Shown here: one piece after another, positions 43,059 through 50,609 of the stretch
Numbering within the stretch: the first letter of the stretch is position 1
Layout of the letters: every line of letters begins with the position of its first letter
Assembly: GCA_943840565.1 (NCBI GenBank)
Contig: CALSUY010000001.1
Coordinates: 434,001-498,000, forward strand
Direction: 5' to 3'
Length of the DNA stretch: 64,000 nt
Source: an uncultured Candidatus Actinomarinales bacterium
Lineage (GTDB): Bacteria; Actinomycetota; Acidimicrobiia; Actinomarinales; Actinomarinaceae
Notes under the pieces: model-generated
Told to the model about the DNA's origin: nothing
The model's input: the letters and a program-made list of their open reading frames with translations, nothing else
Database searches by the model: none
Made by a program: the position numbers and the translations under genes

Positions 43059-43919
43059 TCAACCTCTAGGATGAGTTCTTTTAAATTTTTCCTTAAGTTG
43101 TTTTTTTGAAACATGTGTATAAATCTGAGTAGTACTTGGATCTGTATGGCCCAAGAGTTCTTGTACAACTCTAAGATCTGCTCCTCCATCCAGTAAATGT
43201 GTTGCAAACGTATGTCTAATACTGTGTGGAAATGTTCCTAAGCGTAATTTAACTATCCTTCTTACTTCTCTATCGGTTATCTGGCTTCCTTTAACTCCTA
43301 AATAAAGAAAATTATCCGATGATGGGGTAACTAATTTATGTCTATTTTCGGACCAGAGTAAATAATATTTATATGCTTGTTTAGTCATAGGGAGTATTCG
43401 TGTTTTACTACCCTTTCCAAGTACCCGTACCGACATATTGTTTTTTATATCCGGTAGTTGAAGATTTGTTAATTCAGAAACTCTCAATCCTGACGAGTAT
43501 AAAAGCTCTACTATAGAGCGATCTCTGATCTCTTTTACTGTGGTTACGGGTATATCGTTCATTAGAGAATTTATATAATTGCTAGTCATAACATTAGGAA
43601 GTTTTTTCTCAGTTTTTAATGCTTTGAAATTAGAGTTATCAGGGATATCCATTTTTTTAGACTTATTACACCAGTTCAAAAAAGATGTGAGTGAGGCAAT
43701 CTTTCTATTTAACGTTCTCTTTGAATAATTCTCCATTGCTAGATTTTGAATATATTTCTCTAGATCTAAAGAGTTTGAAATATTAATAAAATTATAAAAC
43801 TGTTTAATATCTGTTTTATACGCAAGAACAGTGTGATCAGAGTAATTTTTTAAATCTTTTATCGTAACTAAGTATTCGCTTAGCAATAAGTTCTGATCTT
43901 GTTTATTGGTTAGTTTCAA
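43059..43919 (-). CDS. xerC: Tyrosine recombinase XerC
   Basis: A 286-residue tyrosine recombinase. It has an N-terminal SAM-like domain (SDHTVLAYKTDIKQFYNFI) and a catalytic domain with Arg in YSSGLRVSEL, the Lys region GKGSKTRILP, HxxR in HSIRHTFATHLL, His in LLGH and Tyr in TQIYTHVS. Position upstream of rpsB and length fit chromosome-dimer resolution with FtsK rather than a mobile element. It overlaps the ABC permease gene by 17 bp. Confidence 0.93.
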   Translation of the reverse strand: MKLTNKQDQNLLLSEYLVTIKDLKNYSDHTVLAYKTDIKQFYNFINISNSLDLEKYIQNLAMENYSKRTLNRKIASLTSFLNWCNKSKKMDIPDNSNFKALKTEKKLPNVMTSNYINSLMNDIPVTTVKEIRDRSIVELLYSSGLRVSELTNLQLPDIKNNMSVRVLGKGSKTRILPMTKQAYKYYLLWSENRHKLVTPSSDNFLYLGVKGSQITDREVRRIVKLRLGTFPHSIRHTFATHLLDGGADLRVVQELLGHTDPSTTQIYTHVSKKQLKEKFKRTHPRG

Positions 43920-44661
43920 GTCTTTTCTCTAACTGTCTCTGAAGGGCTGAGAGAAACAATGTAATACATAGGTACAAAACTGTTAGTACCAAATAGGTTT
44001 CTGCAAATCTAAACGTACTACCAGAATATAATCGACCTCTATAAGTAAGATCCTCCACAGCTAACACAGACAACAATGAGGAATCTTTCATCATTGAAAT
44101 AAAATCATTGCCTAGAGCTGGAAGCATATTTCTGAAGGCTTGAGGAAGAACAATAAATCTCATTACTTGTCTATCGGTTAATCCAAGGGATGCTCCCCCT
44201 TCACGTTGTCCTTGAGGAACTGATTCAATACCTGCCCTAAAAACTTCAGCGATATAAGCACCATAAAAAACAGATAAAGCAATTATTGCACGAACCAACA
44301 TTGGGACATTGCCATTGTTGATATTGAAAAATTCAGCAGTGTTCGCAACAAGTACAAAAGCTACAGTAAATATAAGAATGAGAACTGGAACACCCCTGAT
44401 AAATTCGATGTAGGTTCTAGATAAGGTACTTGCAACTTTATTTTTAGAAATACGACCTATTCCAGAAACTAGACCAAGAAATAATGCAATAACGAAAGAT
44501 GCAAGTGTAGATAAAAAGGTAAGTTTTAAACCAGGAAGTATGAAATAAAAGGCTTTGTTATATTCAGGATCGACAACAATTATATAAAACATCCAAGCGA
44601 TAATGAAAGATAAGATTATCATCCACCAGTTTTCAGGTTTGAAAAGGTTTTTAAGTTTCAT
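43903..44661 (-). CDS. Polar amino acid ABC transporter permease (HisM family)
   Basis: A 252-residue permease with several helices and the EAA loop of the amino-acid family: GIESVPQGQREGGASLGLTDRQVMRFIVLPQAF. SYIEFIRGVPVLILIF is also typical. It works with the binding protein encoded upstream; no ATPase gene is adjacent, so the ATPase must come from elsewhere. Tandem ARG boxes upstream of the pair suggest arginine or a related basic amino acid. Confidence 0.92.
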   Translation of the reverse strand: MKLKNLFKPENWWMIILSFIIAWMFYIIVVDPEYNKAFYFILPGLKLTFLSTLASFVIALFLGLVSGIGRISKNKVASTLSRTYIEFIRGVPVLILIFTVAFVLVANTAEFFNINNGNVPMLVRAIIALSVFYGAYIAEVFRAGIESVPQGQREGGASLGLTDRQVMRFIVLPQAFRNMLPALGNDFISMMKDSSLLSVLAVEDLTYRGRLYSGSTFRFAETYLVLTVLYLCITLFLSALQRQLEKRLETNQ

Positions 44662-44679
44662 TCTTTACCATATTAAAGC

Positions 44680-44705
44680 AATAGGCACGGATTTCCGTGC
44701 CTATT
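44680..44705 (-). other. Strong hairpin between binding-protein and permease genes
   Basis: AATAGGCACGG (44680-44690) and CCGTGCCTATT (44695-44705) form a perfect 11-bp stem with a 4-nt loop. In the minus direction it is followed by GCTTTAATATGG, not a T tract. It therefore looks like a 3'-end stabiliser or partial terminator for the binding-protein transcript, parallel to the hairpin after phnD. Confidence 0.75.
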
Positions 44706-44733
44706 ACAATTTAAATTTTTATAAATTTAAAAG

Positions 44734-45618
44734 TTATACTTCACAGTCCTCAGGAAGATATTCAGCTGGAATGTTTTCATCACATTCTGCAATATCATCA
44801 TAAGTTACTGAAAAATCAGGAGAGAAGAATTTAGCATTAATCTCTGCAAGTTTTCCACTGTCTTTCATAGCAGCTAATCCTTGATTGACTACGTCAACAA
44901 GAGGGCTTCCATTAGGAAATGCAAATCCAAGTTGTTCTGAAGTAAGATCTCCACCAACTAGTTTCACTTTATCTTTGTTTGCGCCCATGTATCCAAGACC
45001 TGCTGTTTCATCAATAATTGATGCATCAGCGTCTCCTGAGATAACAGCAGCTATAGCGAAATCAAAAGTATCAAAAGCTTTGACTTTATCTTCACCTAAA
45101 GCTCCAACTGCAAACTCGTAGTTTGTTGTACCTTTTTGTACAGCAACTGTATAGTCTCCTGCTTTAAGGTCATCAATGCTCATTACCATTGAATTATCAA
45201 CTGCAACAAGTACCTTTTGAGCTAAGTTTATGTAACCATCAGAAAAGTCAACAATTTCATCTCTTTCAGATGTAATTGTTATACCATCACCAGCAATCAT
45301 GAACTGACCGTCAGCTGTTGCTTGGATCATTCCATCCCATGCTGTTGGAACATATACAGGGGTAAAGTTCATCAACTCTCCCATGTGATTAAAAACGTCA
45401 TAATCCCAACCTAAAGCTTCGCCTGTTTCAGCGTCAATATAGTTGAATGGAAGATATGCGTTCTCAACAGCGAATGTAAATTCACATCCACCAAGATCTG
45501 GTAATCCGTTATCACCAGTTGTAATATCTACCTCGTCGCAGGGAGTAGCAGTACCTGAACAAGCAGTAGCCACCATTGCGAGAGCAAATATTAAAATAAG
45601 TGTTTTCTTATTTTTCAA
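44734..45618 (-). CDS. Amino acid ABC transporter substrate-binding lipoprotein
   Basis: A 294-residue family 3 solute-binding protein. TTG 45618 is the start, with GGAGG 8 nt upstream. The lipobox is VATAC. The fold shows FTFAVENAYLPFNYIDAETGEALGWDYDVFNHMGE and ITITSERDEIVDFSDGYI. Tandem ARG boxes lie 36 bp upstream. Specificity for arginine or ornithine is inferred from these boxes only. Confidence 0.92.
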   Translation of the reverse strand: MKNKKTLILIFALAMVATACSGTATPCDEVDITTGDNGLPDLGGCEFTFAVENAYLPFNYIDAETGEALGWDYDVFNHMGELMNFTPVYVPTAWDGMIQATADGQFMIAGDGITITSERDEIVDFSDGYINLAQKVLVAVDNSMVMSIDDLKAGDYTVAVQKGTTNYEFAVGALGEDKVKAFDTFDFAIAAVISGDADASIIDETAGLGYMGANKDKVKLVGGDLTSEQLGFAFPNGSPLVDVVNQGLAAMKDSGKLAEINAKFFSPDFSVTYDDIAECDENIPAEYLPEDCEV

Positions 45619-45653
45619 TTTCTAAACCTCCGTTTAAGTTAAGTGATAAGTAT

Positions 45654-45689
45654 TGCATAAATATACATAAACATGAATATTTATTCAGA
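45654..45689 (-). promoter_or_regulatory. Tandem ARG boxes (ArgR operator)
   Basis: Read on the minus strand, TCTGAATAAATATTCA (45689-45674) matches the ArgR consensus TNTGAATWWWWATTCA perfectly. TATGTATATTTATGCA (45669-45654) matches with two mismatches. Their centres are 20 bp apart, about two helical turns, as in E. coli argR. The boxes lie between the enoyl-CoA hydratase stop and the binding-protein start. Confidence 0.72.
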
Positions 45690-45693
45690 ATTT

Positions 45694-46449
45694 TTATGCA
45701 TCTAATGTATTTTTATAGTCCGGTTGACGTTTCTCCATAAAAGCAAGCATTCCCTCCGCAGCATCAGAATGAATAAATCTACTTTTTTGGTTAATGCCTT
45801 CTAATTCTAATGATTCCGAGAATGTGGTATTTAAACCATTTTTGATTTGCTCTTTATTCATACAAATAGAGATGAAACTTAAACTATCTAGTTTTTCGAT
45901 TAGAGTATTTAATTCACTCTCTAACTGTGCAGAGTCGACAAGCTTGTAAAGCATATTTAAATCATTCATTGTTTGGCCATCAATTTCTTCAGTGGTCATC
46001 ATTAATTCCTTAGCTTTTTGTACCCCAATAATTCTTGGAAGCATCCACGAACCTGCAAAGTCTACGACTAACCCTCTTCTTGCAAAAACTTCAATGAATC
46101 TAGTATCCGGTGTTGCAATTATAAAATCTGACAGGAGTATCATATTCGAACCTGCTCCAGCACATATTCCATCTACAACAGAAATAACAGGTTTCTTACA
46201 ATCCCACAAAGTCTGTGCTGCTGCGGATACATCGTCCATTAAAGCATTGAGGTTTTCACCAAGTTGAGCTCCAGATGAAAAATTACCATTTGAATGAGAC
46301 AAGACCAGATACTTAAGATCGCTCTTATCAAAAGAGATTATTTCCTTACGTAATTCGATCCAGTCATTTGCTGAAATAGAGTTTTTAGTTTTTGGATCAT
46401 TGAAGGTAAGAACTAGAGTATTTTCTTTATTTGTCGATTCTAAAACCAT
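45694..46449 (-). CDS. Enoyl-CoA hydratase/isomerase family protein
   Basis: A 251-residue crotonase. The oxyanion-hole segments are NFSSGAQLGEN and DGICAGAGSN, and FARRGLVVDFAGSWMLPRIIG resembles PaaG-type isomerases. It could hydrate or isomerise enoyl-CoA in fatty-acid or aromatic degradation; nothing adjacent gives a pathway. Divergent from the 35-residue membrane protein gene. Confidence 0.88.
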   Translation of the reverse strand: MVLESTNKENTLVLTFNDPKTKNSISANDWIELRKEIISFDKSDLKYLVLSHSNGNFSSGAQLGENLNALMDDVSAAAQTLWDCKKPVISVVDGICAGAGSNMILLSDFIIATPDTRFIEVFARRGLVVDFAGSWMLPRIIGVQKAKELMMTTEEIDGQTMNDLNMLYKLVDSAQLESELNTLIEKLDSLSFISICMNKEQIKNGLNTTFSESLELEGINQKSRFIHSDAAEGMLAFMEKRQPDYKNTLDA

Positions 46450-46486
46450 ATTCGAAGTTTAATAGAAATTAACTTAGAATGTAAGT

Positions 46487-46594
46487 ATGGGATTTGATCC
46501 AAATAGACCTTACAAAGCAAACAGAACAGATTATGTAAACATAGCTCTCTCTATAGTGCTTGCAGTTATTGCAATTATTTGGGCATTAAGTTAA
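46487..46594 (+). CDS. 35-residue single-helix membrane protein (MGFDPNRPY type)
   Basis: ATG 46487 to TAA 46594. The protein starts MGFDPNRPYKANRTDY, a soluble Pro/Arg/Tyr-rich head, and ends with one transmembrane helix (residues 17-34). The shape recalls small proteins annotated only as hypothetical in other actinobacteria. It lies in the gap between the crotonase gene and rnhB, with its 3' end overlapping rnhB by 20 bp on the opposite strand. It is below usual gene-calling length. Confidence 0.6.
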   Translation: MGFDPNRPYKANRTDYVNIALSIVLAVIAIIWALS

Positions 46595-47162
46595 AAGAGC
46601 TCCTGTGGAGTTCTGTTAATCCATTTTTAAATATCGCATCTCTATGTTTCAAAGTTCCATAGCCCTTATTACTAGCAAAATCATACTCTGGATATTTATC
46701 TGAGATTTTAATCATATAATTATCTCTACTCACTTTTGCAATAATACTTGCAAGTGCAATAGAGATACTTTTATCCTCTCCCCTAGTTAATGATTCGGCG
46801 TTACCTATATCAATATTGAAATGATCAACATAAATTTTTTCAGAACCACTAATTAATTTATTTATAGATTCTGAAAGCACAACCTCATTGGCTTTCTGTA
46901 TACCGTATTTATCTATTTGATTGTTGTCACATATTGAAATGGCATACATAATATCTGTATCTTTTATCTGGTTAAAGATTACGTTTCTTTTTTTGGGACT
47001 AAGTTTTTTTGAATCTTTTACTTCTGAAAGATGTTTGGAATCTTTCTGATTAATTTTGACTGCACATCCAACGATAGGTCCAGCAAAACAACCTCTGCCG
47101 ACTTCATCAGCACCTATTACATACTGATTCGGGTTTTGTTCCCAAATAGTATGTTCAATCAT
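46575..47162 (-). CDS. rnhB: Ribonuclease HII
   Basis: A 195-residue RNase HII: catalytic Asp19-Glu20 in VIGADEVGRGCFAGP, then KDSKKLSPKKRN, IYVDHFNID and SIALASIIAKVSRD. It removes ribonucleotides from DNA. It overlaps lepB by 8 bp, the usual rplS-lepB-rnhB order. Confidence 0.95.
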   Translation of the reverse strand: MIEHTIWEQNPNQYVIGADEVGRGCFAGPIVGCAVKINQKDSKHLSEVKDSKKLSPKKRNVIFNQIKDTDIMYAISICDNNQIDKYGIQKANEVVLSESINKLISGSEKIYVDHFNIDIGNAESLTRGEDKSISIALASIIAKVSRDNYMIKISDKYPEYDFASNKGYGTLKHRDAIFKNGLTELHRSSFNLMPK

Positions 47163-47733
47163 ATAGATTTGAGAAGTTGTTGAATGGATATACGATATAA
47201 AATGCTTTTCCTAATAAATTTTCAATTGGCACATATCCAAAAACTCTTGAGTCCTGACTGTTGCTTCTGTTATCGCCAAGTAGAAAATATTGATTATCCG
47301 GCACTGAATAGTTAGAGATTGAACTGTAGGTTTCGTTTATAAGACCATTAAAGATAAGTAAGTTATCATTTCTGTAAATATCCCCATCCTTATCAATTCT
47401 TATGTTATCTCCTGGCAAACCAATTATTCTTTTAATATAGACTATTTCATTTTGACCGTTGAATAAGCTATCCCACACTTGCAAAGAATCTATAAGCTTT
47501 TCTGTCTCTGAATTATTTGAATGTGTTTCTGGATGGTAGAAAACTACAACATCTCCAACTTTATAGTCAATATCCAAAATGTCATCCTTTACAACAATAA
47601 CTCTGTCAGAAACAGAAATTGTAGGGGTCATCGATTCGGATGGAATAACATATAATTGAAAAAAATATGTCCTTACTAGGGTAGCTAGTAATAGTGCTAC
47701 AACGAGTGTTACTAAATTCTTAAAGATTTTTAT
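47155..47733 (-). CDS. lepB: Signal peptidase I with non-canonical start codon
   Basis: The first ATG in frame (47631) encodes the Met of the active-site motif itself, so it cannot be the start: the nucleophile Ser lies just before it in PSESMTPT. The frame stays open upstream to a TAG at 47740-47742 and encodes KIFKNLVTLVVALLLATLVRTY-like sequence, the required N-terminal membrane anchor, but has no ATG, GTG or TTG. ATA at 47731-47733 is the likeliest start (193 sense codons; Ser34, catalytic Lys101 in VYIKRIIGLPGD). GDNRSNSQDSR is the box E motif. It cleaves signal peptides on the outer face of the membrane. Confidence 0.85.
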   Translation of the reverse strand: MKIFKNLVTLVVALLLATLVRTYFFQLYVIPSESMTPTISVSDRVIVVKDDILDIDYKVGDVVVFYHPETHSNNSETEKLIDSLQVWDSLFNGQNEIVYIKRIIGLPGDNIRIDKDGDIYRNDNLLIFNGLINETYSSISNYSVPDNQYFLLGDNRSNSQDSRVFGYVPIENLLGKAFYIVYPFNNFSNLYD

Positions 47734-47753
47734 GATATTCTAATATTAATAAG

Positions 47754-48098
47754 TTATGAACGATCTTCTTTAATTTTTGCAGATTTACCGACTCTGTCTC
47801 TTAAGTAATAGAGTTTAGATCTTCGAACTTTACCTTTTCTTGTTACTTCAATGGAATCAACAATAGGAGCATGTACAGGAAATATTCTCTCGACACCAAC
47901 TCCAAAAGATAGTTTACGAACTGTTATAGTTTTGTTTATCGCAACACCATTGGTTGCAATAATTACACCTTCGAAAGTCTGGATTCTCTCACGGTTTCCT
48001 TCTGAAACTTTTACATTTACTTTAACGGAATCGCCTGCTTTGTAGGAAGGTAACTCTTCTTTTAGGTTTGACTTTTCTATTTCTTCAATTAAATTCAT
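47754..48098 (-). CDS. rplS: 50S ribosomal protein L19
   Basis: A 114-residue L19: [42 protein letters not shown] and [21 protein letters not shown]. Between trmD and lepB in conserved order. Confidence 0.97.
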   Translation of the reverse strand: MNLIEEIEKSNLKEELPSYKAGDSVKVNVKVSEGNRERIQTFEGVIIATNGVAINKTITVRKLSFGVGVERIFPVHAPIVDSIEVTRKGKVRRSKLYYLRDRVGKSAKIKEDRS

Positions 48099-48135
48099 AA
48101 CTTCTCCAGTAGAGGATTATATAAGTTATTTTGCT

Positions 48136-48774
48136 TTATATGTCCCTTAAATTATTCTTTTTCCACTCTTCAATTTTTTTATGATTTCCGGACAAAAGAA
48201 CCTCTGGTACTTCCATATTTTTATAAATCTCTGGCCTTGTGTATACAGGATGATCTAGTTTCCCATCTGTAAAAGACTCAGTTAGTAATGATTCTGAATT
48301 CCCAAGTGCTCCAGGTATTTTTCTTATCATCGCTTCTAAAAGAAACATGGCAGGAACTTCTCCACCAGATACTACTGTTTTACCTACAGAAATTTGATAA
48401 TCAGAGTGGATATCAATAATTCTTTGATCAAAACCTTCATATCGTCCACAAATAATATTCGCTGATTTAAATGTATGAAGTTCTTCAATTAACGGTTCGT
48501 CGAGTTGTTTTCCTGATGGGGTTAAAAAAATATTGATATCTGAAGTTATAGAAGATATTGCATTATCTAACGGTTCTGGCATTAAGACCATACCTGGTCC
48601 TCCTCCATATGGAGCATCGTCAACTTGCCGATAATCACCCAAGCCATACTCTCTTAAATCAGTTGTGGAGATATTGAATAAATCATTGTCATGTGCTTTC
48701 GATATGATTCCTGTTTCTAACCATGCTTCAATTAAATTTGGAAATAAAGTAACGATATTATATTTTGATAACAT
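48136..48774 (-). CDS. trmD: tRNA (guanine(37)-N1)-methyltransferase
   Basis: A 212-residue SPOUT enzyme: VTLFPNLIEAW, RQVDDAPYGGGPGMVLMPEPL, CGRYEGFDQR and the knot SVGKTVVSGGEVPAMFLLEAMIRKIPGALGN. It methylates G37 of tRNAs. Its start overlaps the end of the cofH tail frame by 17 bp. Confidence 0.96.
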   Translation of the reverse strand: MLSKYNIVTLFPNLIEAWLETGIISKAHDNDLFNISTTDLREYGLGDYRQVDDAPYGGGPGMVLMPEPLDNAISSITSDINIFLTPSGKQLDEPLIEELHTFKSANIICGRYEGFDQRIIDIHSDYQISVGKTVVSGGEVPAMFLLEAMIRKIPGALGNSESLLTESFTDGKLDHPVYTRPEIYKNMEVPEVLLSGNHKKIEEWKKNNLRDI

Positions 48775-48994
48775 TTTCAGAACTCACATCTTCAAGATTT
48801 TTAAATGAAGTGTAAAGTGTATTCCTTAAGTAAGGTATTTTATCAGCATCTTTTATAAGATTTATAAATTCTAAATCAGTAGTTTCTTGTCCATGATTAG
48901 CACCAGAAGCTCTGCTTATATTTTCATTGATTAATGTTCCGCCTAAATCATTTACACCTGACCTAAGCAAGAACTTTTGCACCATCATGTCCAA
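48758..48994 (-). CDS. cofH: C-terminal part of CofH in a shifted frame
   Basis: This 78-codon frame carries the conserved CofH/FbiC C-terminus: LLRSGVNDLGGTLINENISRASGANHGQ. It joins the preceding frame after a +1 shift near 48967-48975. The natural product would read AKVL followed by LRSGVND, matching family spacing. The ATG at 48994 lies inside CofH and is unlikely to be a true start. Either an authentic frameshift, a recent mutation or an assembly error separates it from the main ORF. Confidence 0.8.
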   Translation of the reverse strand: MDMMVQKFLLRSGVNDLGGTLINENISRASGANHGQETTDLEFINLIKDADKIPYLRNTLYTSFKNLEDVSSENVIKI

Positions 48995-50609
48995 GTTTTA
49001 CCCAACTGGCTTGGATGTTGTCTACTGTGTTATAAAAATAAATTCTGGCAAGCGCATGCATAAGTACAATCTCATCCCAAGTAGGACCTGGCATGCTTTT
49101 TCCTTGGAGGAAGATTGGAGACCCCATATGGACAAACGGAAGTGGGACAATTTCTGTAAATCCTTGTGTTTTGATTTGTATGCTTTTTATTAATTTAAAA
49201 TGATTAACCCATGATTCTAAATCATCAATATGTCCAAACATAATTGTTGCCGTAGACTTAATTCCCAATGAGTGAGCCACTTCCATTACATACCCCCACT
49301 GAGAAGAGGTAATCTTATCATCACATAAAAACTTTCTAATCCTGTCATCAAGTATCTCAGCTGCTGTTCCAGGAAGGGTTCCAAGCCCTGCTTCTTTAAG
49401 TTCTGTTAAATATGTTTCGACAGATTTATTAACTGTACTTGCACCTTGCCATATCTCTAGAGGAGTAAAACCGTGAATATGCATATCTGGTAACTCGTCT
49501 TTAATTTTTTTGACTAAATCAATATAAAAATCCCCGGTGTAGCTTGGATGAATCCCTCCTTGTAAGCAGACTTCAGATGCTCCAGTTTGGTGAGCTTCTA
49601 TAGTTCGTTGTAAAACTTCCTCAGGAGTTAAAGTGTATGGCTTTTCTTTGAGGTCTAAACTTTGAGGACCTTTTGAGAAACCACAGAATCCACACTTGTA
49701 GTAACACTGATTTGTATAGTTAATGTTTCGATTTTTCACAAAAGTGACTTTATTGCCGTGAACACTTCTTGTTAAATCATCTGCAATTTCCGCAACTCTA
49801 TTCACATATTTTCCAGATGTTTTAAAGAGTTCTAAAAGATCACTTTCGCTTAATGTTTTTGTTTTGTCGAAATTATCTAAAATCTTTTCAAAATTAGAAG
49901 TTTTATAATCAGATAAACTTTCAGAGGAAAAGTTTACTAATTTTGGGATTGGTACTCCGCTACCCGGATACCATTTTGTGGTTTCTCTCTTGTAACCTCG
50001 TACATTTCTTGTTTGTAAATAATTTGTAAACTCTGTTTTTTCTAGATTCGATCGGGCCTCATTGACATCAAATAACGGTGATAATAATGTTCTCTCATAT
50101 ACTGGTTCTTCTGTCTTGCCCTGTAATTCAAATATCTGGTCTTTGCTCCAGTCTCGTAGAAATAAATCATCTATTCCATTTTCAACAGCTTCTATAGCGT
50201 CATCCACAGAGTTCGCATAAATCGAGATATTAAAATTGGTAGCGCCGTTTATAGATTGTAAAAAAGCAACGTCACTTATGTCCTCTATTAATATTGTTGA
50301 AGGCTTGTTTCTAGAGATTATCTCTAGTGCATTTTCTTTATTACCTTTGTATCTATAAATAAGTCTTTTTGAATTGTGGGTTATTTTAGAAGTAACATTC
50401 TCATCAGTAATAAACCATGCTGACGAACTTATTGAAAGATCTGAAGCTAGAGTTTGAAATCCTTTAATTAAAAGATTTTCATAATTAACGGGGATTTCAC
50501 TTTTTAATGTAAAAGTAGAAGTACCTTCTTTTGCTCTTGAGTTTAAATATATTTCATTGTCACTATCACATGGACGTATTCTTAAATATGAGATATTTTT
50601 ATCTATCAT
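48963..50609 (-). CDS. cofH: FO synthase subunit 2 (CofH-like radical SAM) with ~235-residue N-terminal extension, interrupted near its C-terminus
   Basis: 548 residues to a premature TAG. The CofH part begins near residue 238; radical SAM cysteines are C302-x3-C306-x2-C309 (NQCYYKCGFCGF), followed by ASEVCLQGGIHP and IQASWVKLGHDGA. CofH attaches the tyrosine-derived hydroxybenzyl group to the aminouracil in deazaflavin FO synthesis for F420. Residues 1-235 match nothing recognised, are not part of usual CofH, and include an alpha/beta stretch (TILIEDISDVAFLQSINGATNFNISIYANS). The last 70 residues are in another frame (48758-48994). The start overlaps the cofG stop by 4 bp. Confidence 0.85.
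   Translation of the reverse strand: MIDKNISYLRIRPCDSDNEIYLNSRAKEGTSTFTLKSEIPVNYENLLIKGFQTLASDLSISSSAWFITDENVTSKITHNSKRLIYRYKGNKENALEIISRNKPSTILIEDISDVAFLQSINGATNFNISIYANSVDDAIEAVENGIDDLFLRDWSKDQIFELQGKTEEPVYERTLLSPLFDVNEARSNLEKTEFTNYLQTRNVRGYKRETTKWYPGSGVPIPKLVNFSSESLSDYKTSNFEKILDNFDKTKTLSESDLLELFKTSGKYVNRVAEIADDLTRSVHGNKVTFVKNRNINYTNQCYYKCGFCGFSKGPQSLDLKEKPYTLTPEEVLQRTIEAHQTGASEVCLQGGIHPSYTGDFYIDLVKKIKDELPDMHIHGFTPLEIWQGASTVNKSVETYLTELKEAGLGTLPGTAAEILDDRIRKFLCDDKITSSQWGYVMEVAHSLGIKSTATIMFGHIDDLESWVNHFKLIKSIQIKTQGFTEIVPLPFVHMGSPIFLQGKSMPGPTWDEIVLMHALARIYFYNTVDNIQASWVKLGHDGAKVLA

Noticed and set aside
43059-43919. Phage integrase
   Set aside because: Length, motif spacing and position upstream of rpsB fit chromosomal XerC; no phage genes are near.
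48963-48994. Selenocysteine or classical prfB-type frameshift in cofH
   Set aside because: The stop is TAG, not TGA, so Sec is excluded; no Shine-Dalgarno-like stimulator with CTT-TGA is seen, so a programmed prfB-type shift is not supported.
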